Shown here piece after piece: positions 26,138-34,527 of a stretch of DNA of 64,000 nt. The translations under genes and the position numbers were made by a program. The first letter of the stretch is position 1. Each line of letters starts with the position of its first letter. This DNA comes from Dialister sp900541485 (GTDB lineage: Bacteria; Bacillota; Negativicutes; Veillonellales; Dialisteraceae), in assembly GCA_965119665.1 (NCBI GenBank), contig OZ221974.1, positions 992,001 through 1,056,000 on the forward strand, read 5' to 3'. A model generated the notes under the pieces. The model saw only the letters and a program-made list of their open reading frames with translations, was not told the DNA's origin and ran no database searches.

Positions 26138-26720
26138 ACTCTGGCAGAAAAGCTGTCCCCGCTTGTCGGGGAAAGTGTCAACCGTCAGGTTGACGAAAGG
26201 GGCAAGTTGGAGTAGAAACGGAAGAAATATTTTTACAGAATGGTATTAAATACCTGCCTTGTCATTCTTGAACGAAGTGAAAAAGCGGTCGGGAATAGCA
26301 TTATAGAAAAGTACGGGAAAGAGTGAAGAATCCGGGCAAAGGATACAAGATTTAAATATTCTGACCTGTGTACGCAAGCATGCCCCTATCGCCTCGCTTT
26401 GCTCGGCACTTCCCTCCGCATTCGGGGGAAGCGAACACTAAGGAAGAAAGAATTCATATTTTTTATATGAATAAAAACAAAAATATGGGAATGACTCACA
26501 CAAAAAAGCCGTCCCCGCTTGTCGGGGAAGGTGGCAACCGTCAGGTTGACGGAAGGGGTAAGTTGGAGCAGAAACGTAAGAATGAAAATAGTATGAGTAA
26601 AATAAAATACTGAAATGACTCACACAAAAAAGCTGTCCCTGCTTTGCTTTGACTAAGGTGGCGGCGGAGCCGTCGGAAGGAGCAAGTTTGAGAAGAAAGG
26701 TAAGAAACCGGTGTGACGGA
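26138..26720 (+). repeat. Cluster of dispersed intergenic repeat modules upstream of ileS
   Basis: Three copies of the CCGTCCCCGC...GGGG hairpin module (about 26150-26222, 26500-26575, 26620-26695) and one copy of the CATTCTTGAACGAAGTGAA / GTACGCAAGCATGCCCCTAT module between them. Inner stems differ: GTCAACC/GGTTGAC in the first two, GGCGGC/GCCGTC in the third. No gene was seen in the gap from 26035 to the T-box promoter. Confidence 0.8.
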
Positions 26721-26753
26721 TATGAATCACGGGGGAAATATTTCTTCCTTCCC

Positions 26754-26782
26754 TTGACTATAAGGATAAATATCGTTACAAT
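26754..26782 (+). promoter_or_regulatory. Promoter of the ileS T-box leader
   Basis: TTGACT, 17-bp spacer, TACAAT. Confidence 0.8.
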
Positions 26783-26788
26783 ACAATG

Positions 26789-27004
26789 CATAAGAAAAGC
26801 TTTGACGAAGACGATCGGTTTTGAACCCGGCACAGAGAGCCTCTGTATGGTGGAATGAGGAGCGGGAGAAGCGGATGAATCACTTCCGAGCTGCGGAGAG
26901 GAAAGGCTTCGCCGGGACACCGTTATTTGTACCGAGTGGCTTTATGTCATTAGGGTGGTACCACGGGATATAATCTCGCCCCTTGCCGGGCGGGATTTTT
27001 TTGT
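26789..27004 (+). ncRNA. T-box riboswitch (isoleucine) controlling ileS
   Basis: Leader RNA that senses uncharged tRNA(Ile). The T-box sequence AGGGTGGTACCACG is at 26952-26965. The terminator ATCTCGCCC / GGGCGGGAT with T7 is at 26973-27003. Stem I shows the CAGAGAGC bulge and the TGGTGGAATGAGG distal loop. The specifier is read as ATC at 26879-26881 within GAATCAC, an Ile codon, matching the gene downstream. Transcription start is estimated from the -10. Confidence 0.95.
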
Positions 27005-27029
27005 TTTATGAAATGCAGGAGGAACAGGA

Positions 27030-29885
27030 ATGGATTACAGCAAAACATTGCATTTGCCGCAGACGGAATTTCCGATGCGGGGAAATCTGCCGCAAAAGGA
27101 ACCGGAATTTGTCGAATTATGGCAAAGCCGCAATCTGTATAAAGAAAGAATTGCAAAGAGAGAAAATGAAGGGGCGAAAAAGTTCGTTCTTCATGACGGA
27201 CCGCCTTATGCAAACGGGAAAATCCATATCGGTCATGCTTTGAATAAGACGCTGAAGGATATCATTGTCCGTTACCGCCATATGGCAGGGTATAAGGTCA
27301 ATTATGTGCCCGGCTGGGATACCCACGGACTGCCGATCGAGTATGCGGTGCTGAAAGATTCGGGAGAGGACCGGGCCAATATGACGGCGCTGGAACTCCG
27401 CCGCAAGTGCCTTGCGTATGCAAAGAAATGGATTGAAATCCAGAAAACCGATTTTATCCGCATGGGTGTTGTCGGCGATTTTGAAAACCGTTATGTCACG
27501 TTCGATCCCCATTTGGAAGCACGGCAGATTGAAGTTTTTGGTGAAATGGCCAATAAGGGCTATATTTACAAGGGCAAGAAAGCGGTTTACTGGTGCCCTC
27601 ACTGTGAAACGGCGCTGGCAGAAGCGGAAATCGAATATAAGGACAGAAAATCTCCGTCCATTTATGTAAAATTCCCTGCTCTGGATATTAAAAATCTCGG
27701 GCCTGAAGGGGTCGATCCGTCGAAACTTTTTGCGGTCATCTGGACGACTACGCCTTGGACCATTCCGGCGAACCTGTATATTTCCGTCAATCCGAAATTT
27801 ACTTATGTATGGGTGCATAATCTCGATGCCGACGAATATTATCTCATGAATAAGGAACTTGCTCCGGCGGCTATGGCGGACTGCAAGATTGAAAATTACG
27901 AATTTGCCGGCCGTGAAATGACGGGCGAAGAATGGGATATGGCGACATTCAGACATCCTTGGGAATTCTATCACCGTACGGTATACGTGCTTGAAGGAAG
28001 CCACGTTACGCTCGATGCAGGTACAGGCTGCGTTCATACCGCTCCCGGCCACGGTGTCGATGACTTTGAAGTTTACAAGAAATATGAAAATGCAGGCAAG
28101 CTGAAGCAGGAGGTCATTTGTCCTGTCGATGATAAAGGCTGTATGACAAAAGAAGCAGGCGAATTTATCGAAGGAAAAACGACTTGGGAAGCGGAAGGAC
28201 CTTGTATTTCCGAGCTGGCTCATGCAGGTATGCTTCTCGGAAAGAAGTCCATTCATCACCAGTATGCTCACTGCTGGCGTTGTAAGAACCCCGTAATTTA
28301 CAGAGCGACAGAGCAGTGGTTTGCCTCTATCAATGATTTCCGTGAAAAAGCATTGGAAGCGGTGGACAATACAACGTTCATTCCCTCTTGGGGTCATGAC
28401 CGTCTTTACAATATGGTCCGTGACCGTCAGGATTGGTGTATTTCCCGCCAGCGTTCCTGGGGCGTACCGATTCCCGCTTTCTACTGTGATGATTGCGGAA
28501 AATATGTAATTACCCCCGAAACTATCGGAAAAGTGAAGGACGTTGTGGCAAAAGAAGGCTCCGATGCATGGTGGAGTTATCCGGCGGAAAAACTTCTGCC
28601 CGAAAATTTCAAATGCCCTCATTGCGGCGGTACGCATTTCCACAAGGAAACGGACATCATGGACGTATGGTTCGATTCGGGATCGACATGGAACGGCGTT
28701 TTGAAAGATCCGCATGAAAATTGGAAAAAAGACGGAGCGGAGTATCCGTGCGACCTCTATCTGGAAGGGTCCGACCAGCACCGCGGCTGGTTCCAGAGTT
28801 CACTTCTCACCAGTGTGGCCGTCAACGGCAAAGCGCCATACAAAGCAGTACTCACCCACGGATTTACCATGGACGGCGAGGGCCGTAAAATGTCCAAGTC
28901 GGTGGGCAATGTAGTGGCACCGCAAGATATTATCGACAAATACGGCGCCGACGTCATGCGTCTTTGGATTTCCTCCGTCGACTATCAGGGCGACGTTCGT
29001 CTGTCCGATAAAATCGTGAAATCCATGAGCGATGTATACAGAAAAATCAGAAATACCTTCCGTTATCTTTTGGGCAATCTCTACGATTTCGATCCTGCAA
29101 AAGACAGTGTGGCTTATGAAGATATGGAAGAATTGGATAAATGGGCATTGCTCCGTATGGAACAGGTGAAACGGACCGTTCTCAAGGCTTATGAAAACTA
29201 TGAATTCCACGTCATGTACCATGCGGTTCATAATTTCTGTACCGTCGATTTGTCCTCGGTATATCTGGATATTCTGAAAGACCGTCTTTATACGGAAAAA
29301 GACGATTCCCGCTTGCGGAGAAGCGCACAGACGGCGATGTATGAAATCCTGCTCACTCTTGTGAAGCTCGTCGCTCCCGTCATCTGCTTTACCGCCGAAG
29401 AAGTCTGGCAGGCCCTGCCCGTCCGTGACGAAAAGGAATGGTCCGTTCACATGATGGACATGCCGGAAGAAAATGACCGTTATCTGGACAAAGAACTGGA
29501 TGAAAAGTGGAAAAAACGTCTTGCTTTGAGAAGTGTCGTTACCAAAGCGCTTGAAGAATCAAGACAGGCAAAAATCATCGGTCATCCTCTGGATGCGGAA
29601 GTCACCGTCTATGCGGAAGGAGAAAATCTCGCCGTTCTGAAAGACATGGAAAAAGAACTGGCCGACTTCTGCCTGGTTTCCCAGACGAAAATCACGGAAG
29701 GACTTGAAAACGCACCTGAAAATGCAGTTTCCTCCGAAGACGGAGCCGTCAAAGTTTCCATTGCCGTCTGCACCCTCGAAAAGTGCGAACGCTGCTGGAA
29801 ACGGACTCCCGATGTAGGACACGACCCCGCTCATGAACATGTCTGCGGCCGTTGCAGCCGTGTTTTGACCGAAATGGGAGAATAA
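27030..29885 (+). CDS. ileS: Isoleucyl-tRNA synthetase
   Basis: 951 residues, class I synthetase. HIGH motif in PYANGKIHIGHALNK, editing domain in the middle (TTPWTIPANLYIS, GTGCVHTAPGHG), KMSKS in GRKMSKSVGN. The C-terminal zinc site is CERCWKRTP...CGRCSRVL. It is the bacterial short type with a C-terminal zinc ribbon, not the mupirocin-resistant type. GCAGGAGGAAC precedes the ATG. Controlled by the T-box upstream. Confidence 0.98.
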   Translation: MDYSKTLHLPQTEFPMRGNLPQKEPEFVELWQSRNLYKERIAKRENEGAKKFVLHDGPPYANGKIHIGHALNKTLKDIIVRYRHMAGYKVNYVPGWDTHGLPIEYAVLKDSGEDRANMTALELRRKCLAYAKKWIEIQKTDFIRMGVVGDFENRYVTFDPHLEARQIEVFGEMANKGYIYKGKKAVYWCPHCETALAEAEIEYKDRKSPSIYVKFPALDIKNLGPEGVDPSKLFAVIWTTTPWTIPANLYISVNPKFTYVWVHNLDADEYYLMNKELAPAAMADCKIENYEFAGREMTGEEWDMATFRHPWEFYHRTVYVLEGSHVTLDAGTGCVHTAPGHGVDDFEVYKKYENAGKLKQEVICPVDDKGCMTKEAGEFIEGKTTWEAEGPCISELAHAGMLLGKKSIHHQYAHCWRCKNPVIYRATEQWFASINDFREKALEAVDNTTFIPSWGHDRLYNMVRDRQDWCISRQRSWGVPIPAFYCDDCGKYVITPETIGKVKDVVAKEGSDAWWSYPAEKLLPENFKCPHCGGTHFHKETDIMDVWFDSGSTWNGVLKDPHENWKKDGAEYPCDLYLEGSDQHRGWFQSSLLTSVAVNGKAPYKAVLTHGFTMDGEGRKMSKSVGNVVAPQDIIDKYGADVMRLWISSVDYQGDVRLSDKIVKSMSDVYRKIRNTFRYLLGNLYDFDPAKDSVAYEDMEELDKWALLRMEQVKRTVLKAYENYEFHVMYHAVHNFCTVDLSSVYLDILKDRLYTEKDDSRLRRSAQTAMYEILLTLVKLVAPVICFTAEEVWQALPVRDEKEWSVHMMDMPEENDRYLDKELDEKWKKRLALRSVVTKALEESRQAKIIGHPLDAEVTVYAEGENLAVLKDMEKELADFCLVSQTKITEGLENAPENAVSSEDGAVKVSIAVCTLEKCERCWKRTPDVGHDPAHEHVCGRCSRVLTEMGE

Positions 29886-29892
29886 AGAAATA

Positions 29893-29932
29893 AAAAAAGC
29901 ATCGCCTGCGAAAAACAGACGGTGCTTTTATT
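29893..29932. terminator. Terminator after ileS, overlapping the end of a small minus-strand gene
   Basis: AAAAGCATCG pairs with CGGTGCTTTT, with A and T flanks on both sides. Confidence 0.88.
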
Positions 29933-30032
29933 TTTGTTTCGATGATACATAAAAGATAAAAATACGGTCAAGCAGGACCACCGAAAACGCAAGAAGTAAC
30001 CAAAGGGATAGAAAGATACGCCACGGTTTCAT
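29928..30032 (-). CDS. 34-residue single-span membrane peptide
   Basis: Short gene with an excellent ribosome site, AAAGGAGGTCTT, directly before ATG at 30032. The product starts MKPWRIFLSLWLLLAFSVV and ends with a basic tail (SSKQK): a short N-terminal charged part and one hydrophobic helix of about 20 residues. No family recognised. It converges on ileS and its stop codon lies within the terminator. The RBS quality and membrane composition are the reasons for calling it real. Confidence 0.6.
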   Translation of the reverse strand: MKPWRIFLSLWLLLAFSVVLLDRIFIFYVSSKQK

Positions 30033-30155
30033 AAGACCTCCTTTCCCGGAACCGGAAAATACGAGCAGGATATTAAAAAACAATAGATAATGGTATACTG
30101 AAATTATATATGAAAACAGGAAAAATTCCTATGTGAATCAAGAGAGGAGCCGTAA

Positions 30156-30800
30156 ATGAGAAAACTTTTATTTCTACTCTGTTCATTTTGTATGATTCTT
30201 GTATCGGGATGCGTAAAAATTGATTCCGACATCAAAGTAAATTCCGATTTCAGCGGAAAATGGCAGGCTGTCGTACAGTCCCAGGTGGGACCGCTCAGCC
30301 GCGGCGATGTGGAGCAGGAAATCAGGAAAACCGGACTCACCGGGTATACCGTATATCCCATCAACAATGAAGGAAAAGTGATTAAAGACAAAGAAGCAAA
30401 AGGCGCTTTCCCCAACTGGCAGATTGAAGCGGATTTCAAAAACAGCCAGGAACTGGCAAAACTCGGCCATGCCCTCGGAACGGTGGGCGGACGGGATATA
30501 CGGGACGTCATTACGCCTCTTCCGGACAATGACAAAGTCTATAAATTCAGCTTGGGACGGTCACCGGGCATTACAAAAATCACCTTGGATGCCGATATTT
30601 CCAAAGACACCATCGGTGGCGGTACTCTGGAAGGAAATACGGTGACCTATCAGGAAGGACAGGAAATTTATTTCCAGTTCACCAAAAAAACACCGGTTCT
30701 TGCCTATATCGGATACCTCATCGGCTTTGCGGTGCTTGCAGGCGGCAGCTGGTATCTCTATAAAAGAACAAAAAAACAGGGCGAAGATATAGCGGCATAA
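30156..30800 (+). CDS. Lipoprotein with C-terminal membrane anchor, LppM/DUF3153-like
   Basis: 214 residues. Lipobox LVSGC, then a beta-rich domain starting VKIDSDIKVNSDFSGKWQAV, as in LppM-like proteins, and a C-terminal hydrophobic helix (about 183-203) with a basic tail facing the cytoplasm. It thus has a lipid anchor at one end and a membrane helix at the other. AGAGGAGCC precedes the ATG. Function unknown; the LppM assignment is by pattern. Confidence 0.65.
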   Translation: MRKLLFLLCSFCMILVSGCVKIDSDIKVNSDFSGKWQAVVQSQVGPLSRGDVEQEIRKTGLTGYTVYPINNEGKVIKDKEAKGAFPNWQIEADFKNSQELAKLGHALGTVGGRDIRDVITPLPDNDKVYKFSLGRSPGITKITLDADISKDTIGGGTLEGNTVTYQEGQEIYFQFTKKTPVLAYIGYLIGFAVLAGGSWYLYKRTKKQGEDIAA

Positions 30801-30813
30801 CAGGAATGACAAG

Positions 30814-30846
30814 AAACGGCTCTCATGACGGGGAGCCGTTTTTTTA
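30814..30846. terminator. Terminator between converging genes
   Basis: AAACGGCTC pairs with GAGCCGTTT around a 10-nt loop, with a T7 tail on plus. Confidence 0.9.
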
Positions 30847-30855
30847 TGCGGAAAA

Positions 30856-31593
30856 TTATTCGTCCAAAGTAAATTTCCAGGCACAGAAAGAATAGGGAGA
30901 AGAAACTTCGGGCGGACAAGAAAGGCACTCCGTCCTGATCCGTGAATCGATGGCGGAAGCAAAACGGGCATACTCCACAAGCCCGGCACTCCGGCAGGGA
31001 TAATCGGGCAAATTTTTCCTCCGCCGCGCTGACTGGACACGGCAGTCATCCATTTGGAAAATCAAAGCCCCGTTCTCCCAACGGGACGACTGGACATTGA
31101 TACGGCTGTACATACGAAACCCGAGCGCTTGTTCAAGTCCCTCGAGACCGGGATGTTCGCCCAAGTGAAGAAGTTTTTTCACGCAATGCGCCTCAAAAGG
31201 AGAAAAACGGGTCCACGTGGAATCATTACACCGTTTCGCATCATTCATACCGTATGCAAACTCCACGCTCTGAAACCAGATACCGTCCTGGGCCAGCCAA
31301 TTTTTAGCCACTGCATCCAAAAGAGATAACTTCTTTTCCCGGGGAAGGTGGCCGATGAAATCGGGAATCCCGTCATGTTCCCGGAAAGAAAGCACCTCCG
31401 ACAAACGGCGGACAAAAATTTTCCTCGTCTTCTCCCACGTGGCATCCATGACTTCCAAAGCCTTCTCAAACCCGAGTTGATGCTCTACCTCACGGAACCA
31501 AAGCGTATGATGTATCGCCGTGCGGTGTACCATATCGACAATCAGAGCAGCAAGCCCGTCCTCGTCCATATCCCGTATCGTATATGTTTTCAT
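30856..31593 (-). CDS. Conserved cytosolic protein with C-terminal Cys motifs (DUF6125-like)
   Basis: 245 residues, no signal or membrane segment. The N-terminal half is helical and begins TYTIRDMDEDGLAALIVDMV. The C-terminal half has MDDCRVQSARRRKNLPDYPC, RTECLSCPP and FCAWKFTL, a Cys set and fold order that resemble DUF6125 or the L-2-amino-thiazoline-4-carboxylate hydrolase superfamily. The reaction is not known. AAAGGAGCATTTT precedes the start. It stands alone. Confidence 0.6.
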   Translation of the reverse strand: MKTYTIRDMDEDGLAALIVDMVHRTAIHHTLWFREVEHQLGFEKALEVMDATWEKTRKIFVRRLSEVLSFREHDGIPDFIGHLPREKKLSLLDAVAKNWLAQDGIWFQSVEFAYGMNDAKRCNDSTWTRFSPFEAHCVKKLLHLGEHPGLEGLEQALGFRMYSRINVQSSRWENGALIFQMDDCRVQSARRRKNLPDYPCRSAGLVEYARFASAIDSRIRTECLSCPPEVSSPYSFCAWKFTLDE

Positions 31594-31725
31594 AAAATGC
31601 TCCTTTAAAACATAATGATCTTTTCTTTATTATGGACCGAAAGAAAAGAAATATCCACAGGAAAGGAACAGATCCGGCTTTTCGGACGGGAAAAATCAAA
31701 AAATATAAGAGAGCCAAACCGGAAA

Positions 31726-32556
31726 ATAAAGAAATGACGGACATAAAAAATCCGTTCCCGTTGTTTGCTTAAGAAAGGAAAGAATACAAACCGCAAGCCG
31801 TCCCCACATGACGGGAAGTAAGGAAAGAATAGGAAATGCAAGCTGTCCCTACGTGATGGGAAATAAGGAAAGAATGAAACCCGTAAGCCGTCCCCGGACA
31901 CGGGGAAGGTGGCGGCGTCAGCCGTCGGAAGGGGTAAGTGTGAGCAGATACGTAAGAAAATTTCTTACAAAACGGCAGTAAATATCTGCCTGTCATTCTT
32001 GAACGATGGTAAAAATCGCTATGACCGTAATGTAATAAAAGGAAATCGACTCAGAGTGAAGAATCTAGGCAGAGGTTGAAAGATTTAAATATTCTGACCT
32101 GTGTACGCAAGCATGCCCCTATCGCCTCGCAAGGCTCGGCACTTTCAGCCAAAGGCAAAGCGTCTCATTGTGTTTTCGCGTCGCTATGCTCCTAAAAACA
32201 CAATTCGCTTGCCTCCGAAGTCGGGGACAGCTGACACTAAGGAAGAAAGAAATTATAGTTTTTATTATTTAAACACGCTTTTGACGATATCCGCTGCCGG
32301 ATTCTTACCGCTCCCGTTGGTCGGGTATGGCGTCTCATTGCATTTTAGCGTCGCTACGCTCCTAAAAATATAATTCGCTTGCCATCGCTCCTAATTGCCG
32401 CCGCTCTAGAATGACGGCAGAAGTGAATTGCGTTTCGGTGTGATATTAAATGACTTTTTGCTTATAAAAAGAAAGAATACAAACCGCAAGCCGTCCCCGG
32501 ACACGGGGAAGGTGGCGGCGTCAGCCGTCGGAAGGGGCAAGTTGGAGCAGATAAAA
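31726..32556 (+). repeat. Large cluster of dispersed intergenic repeat modules
   Basis: Holds short and full copies: CCGTCCCC fragments near 31800 and 31835, a full module at about 31890-31950, the GTCATTCTTGAACGATGG module at 31990, the GTACGCAAGCATGCCCCTAT module with TCGCGTCGCTATGCTCCTAA near 32100-32215, and another full module at 32488-32552. Inner stems of both full hairpins are GGC-GGCGTCA-GCC. No gene is supported in this stretch. Confidence 0.8.
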
Positions 32557-32565
32557 AATTTTTGC

Positions 32566-32736
32566 AAAAAAAAGACGTCTGTCTGAGACAAACGTTTTGA
32601 TTGTACTTGCTCTTTATCCCTTCCGGGATAGCACTGCAATACCAAAAGTGCATGCCGTTTTTGAGTTTGCTTTGACTGCCGCAACAAAGAAAATAGTGGC
32701 GGTCTCCCCCTAGTGAAGCATTGTTATTGTTCTTAT
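32566..32736 (-). ncRNA. Candidate structured non-coding RNA, family unknown
   Basis: Minus-strand RNA suggested by four hairpins in line: ACCGCCAC with GTGGC-type partner GCGGCAGT (32703-32675, 8 pairs), GCACT/AGTGC (32651-32631), TATCCC-GGAA-GGGATA with a GNRA loop (32630-32615), and a 9-bp terminator stem with a TCA loop followed by eight T (32595-32566). The GNRA loop and T run exist only on the minus strand. A possible promoter is TTAGAC-18-TATCTT (32772-32743). It matches no RNA family I know. Confidence 0.5.
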
Positions 32737-32773
32737 GTTTATAAGATACCCCTTTTCTTTAAAATAGTCTAAT

Positions 32774-33104
32774 ACATTTATATATAAACATTAAAATATA
32801 ATTGAAAAATAAATCATAAGTAAAAAGACATAGATGAAAAACAAAATCGTTCCCGCGCCACATATATAAAACGATATAGAATCTTATATTCATAAATTAG
32901 AACGCATGAATAGAGACGGCAGGACATGAAAAATAAAAGGAAAAAGCCGGTGGTATCTGTATTTCTTCGGGCAGGAAGAAAAATGTTCTGTCATATTTCA
33001 CAAAATTTTTCTTTGTTTAATCCGATTTAAACAGCAATGATTTATGATACTTCCAGCGCTGAGATATTTGTTTCCTCCCCGGGGCGGAAACGAAGGAAAG
33101 GAGA
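32774..33104. other. AT-rich gap without recognisable gene
   Basis: About 330 bases upstream of the lysis-cassette genes. A 34-codon open frame at 32926 has no good ribosome site and was not called. No clear promoter for the DUF2922 gene was found. Confidence 0.5.
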
Positions 33105-33110
33105 GTGTTC

Positions 33111-33320
33111 ATGAATAAAAGACTGGAATTGAAATTTATGACCGCTGCCGATACGGTGATGACTGTCCGTATCAATAATCCGAAAGAAAATCTGGATTTG
33201 GCAAGTGTGAAAGCGGCAGCAGAAAAAATCCGTCCTGTTCTGGCAAATCATGCAGGGCTTGAGGCGGCTTCTTTTTCTAAGGCGGTCATTGTGACCACGA
33301 CTGAAACGGAAATCCGTTAA
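33111..33320 (+). CDS. DUF2922 family protein (69 aa)
   Basis: Small soluble protein. Starts MNKRLELKFMTAADTVMTVR and continues INNPKENL, the usual opening of DUF2922. Function unknown; the family typically occurs beside DUF1659, as here. ATG 33111 follows GAAAGGAGAG; a GTG 6 bases earlier is unlikely. Confidence 0.85.
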   Translation: MNKRLELKFMTAADTVMTVRINNPKENLDLASVKAAAEKIRPVLANHAGLEAASFSKAVIVTTTETEIR

Positions 33321-33365
33321 CAGATTCAATATTTTTTATGATTCGTATAAGAAAGGAGGGTATGT

Positions 33366-33578
33366 ATGGCAGTAGCTAAAACCGTTGAAAAGACGAAACT
33401 GATTGTCCGTGTGGAAGCGGGCGAAGGGACTTATAAAAATATGACTTTCAACAGTATCAAAGAAAGTGCTACCGATGAAGCGCTTTTTGAAGCGGGAAAT
33501 GCAATCGGTAATTTGCAGCAGATGCCGGTGGAGTCAGTCCGCCGTTCTGAAGTATCCGTTCTGACCGTTAAGGGTTAA
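33366..33578 (+). CDS. DUF1659 family protein (70 aa)
   Basis: Small soluble protein with KTKLIVRVEAGEGTYKNMTF and the family C-terminal part RRSEVSVLTV. AAAGGAGGG precedes the ATG. It forms a two-gene unit with DUF2922 and ends at a terminator. The pair is common in Firmicutes, often near holin-like genes; its function is unknown. Confidence 0.86.
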   Translation: MAVAKTVEKTKLIVRVEAGEGTYKNMTFNSIKESATDEALFEAGNAIGNLQQMPVESVRRSEVSVLTVKG

Positions 33579-33596
33579 GAGGGAACGTAAGAAATG

Positions 33597-33624
33597 CCCG
33601 GGCGTATCGGATGCCCGGGTTTTT
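33597..33624 (+). terminator. Terminator after the DUF2922-DUF1659 pair
   Basis: Perfect 7-bp GC stem CCCGGGC / GCCCGGG with a T5 tail. Confidence 0.9.
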
Positions 33625-33651
33625 CTTTATAAACAGGGGAAACCGGGGGTG

Positions 33652-33710
33652 TTGACAGCCTTCTGTGCAAGGGGTATTCTTACTTATAAATAGAACATAT
33701 GTTCTATAAT
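33652..33710 (+). promoter_or_regulatory. Promoter with LexA-type palindrome before the lysis genes
   Basis: TTGACA (33652-33657), 17-bp spacer, TATTCT (33675-33680). The palindrome TAGAACATATGTTCTA (33691-33706) covers the predicted start. Its core GAAC-N4-GTTC matches the Gram-positive LexA (SOS) box. A second possible -10, TATAAT, overlaps its right end. The Cro-like protein encoded next is an alternative binder. Confidence 0.7.
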
Positions 33711-33754
33711 AAGGTTGGAATTCCTTGGGAATAGTTTTGAAAGTGAGGAAGAGG

Positions 33755-33988
33755 ATGAATTTCAATTATGAAAAGCTCCGCGGACGAATCCGCGAGAAAA
33801 TGCGTTCAGATACAGTATTTGCAAAACGCTTGGGAATCAGTAAAACGTCGCTCTCGTTGCGGCTGAATAACCAGATTCATTTTTCCCAGCGGGACATTTA
33901 CCGTTCCATGAGAATTTTGCAGATTTCACCGGAGGAACTGGGCGTATATTTCTTTGATAAGGAAAAAGATCCGGAGTATTGGTTTTAA
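33755..33988 (+). CDS. Cro/CI-like helix-turn-helix protein, DUF739-type
   Basis: 77 residues. Phage-type DNA-binding protein: VFAKRLGISKTSLSLRLNNQ is a helix-turn-helix, followed by FSQRDIYRSMRILQIS and a C-terminal FFDKEK. ATG 33755 follows GAGGAAGAGG. It is the first gene behind the LexA-like palindrome and lies 14 bases before the holin gene. Probably it autoregulates or times the lysis genes. Confidence 0.82.
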   Translation: MNFNYEKLRGRIREKMRSDTVFAKRLGISKTSLSLRLNNQIHFSQRDIYRSMRILQISPEELGVYFFDKEKDPEYWF

Positions 33989-34002
33989 GAAAGGAGGAGA
34001 GG

Positions 34003-34527
34003 ATGGAGTTTTGGCAGGACCATTTTTTGCAGGACAGTCTGCATCGTCTTTTTGAGGACTGGCCGCTGAAGGGAATCGCGACAGGTCTTCTGGCAGAGGG
34101 CCTCTTCCATGTAGAGCTGGCGTCTCTTTTTGCGGCGGTGGTGATGATTGATCTTCTGACGAAGTGGCTGGCCCTTGCTCACGGATATCTGGAGTTTCGC
34201 GGGGAAAAGAAACGGGATATCCTGTCCTGTCTTTTTGCCGTTCCGGCGGCTCACCGGGCAGGGATTATTTCAAGCAGGGAAATGAAATACGGATTTTGCG
34301 GTAAACTGGCGGTGTATATTCTTCTGACTTTGGGAAGTGCACTGGCGGACCATATGCTGGTTGCAGCAGGAAGACAGCCCGTATTTGCCGGGCTCTGCAT
34401 CGCCTATCTGGCGGCGTCGGAAATGGTGAGTATTGCAGAAAATTTAAATGACGCCGGCGTAAGCGCTTTGGCGGAATTGGTAAAACAGATGAAAGGAAAT
34501 AAGGGGAAACCCTTTTGGAGATTATGA
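34003..34527 (+). CDS. Phage-type holin (toxin secretion/lysis holin family)
   Basis: 174 residues with about three or four hydrophobic segments. The signature SEMVSIAENLNDAGV near the C-terminus is that of the holin family shared by phages and the TcdE-type toxin secretion holins. It would form membrane lesions to release a murein hydrolase. AAAGGAGGAGAGG precedes ATG 34003. Its stop codon overlaps the amidase ATG. Confidence 0.88.
   Translation: MEFWQDHFLQDSLHRLFEDWPLKGIATGLLAEGLFHVELASLFAAVVMIDLLTKWLALAHGYLEFRGEKKRDILSCLFAVPAAHRAGIISSREMKYGFCGKLAVYILLTLGSALADHMLVAAGRQPVFAGLCIAYLAASEMVSIAENLNDAGVSALAELVKQMKGNKGKPFWRL

Noticed and set aside
27117..28781. 554-codon minus-strand frame opposite ileS
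   Set aside because: Shadow frame of a fully supported synthetase gene; no ribosome site or domain.
32580..32715. 45-codon plus-strand frame through the candidate RNA (LIVLALYPFRD...)
   Set aside because: No start with a ribosome site, and the structural signals (GNRA loop, T run) lie on the other strand.
32926..33030. 34-codon frame starting MKNKRKKPVVSVFLRAG
   Set aside because: The upstream sequence (GGCAGGAC) is a poor ribosome site and nothing else supports it.
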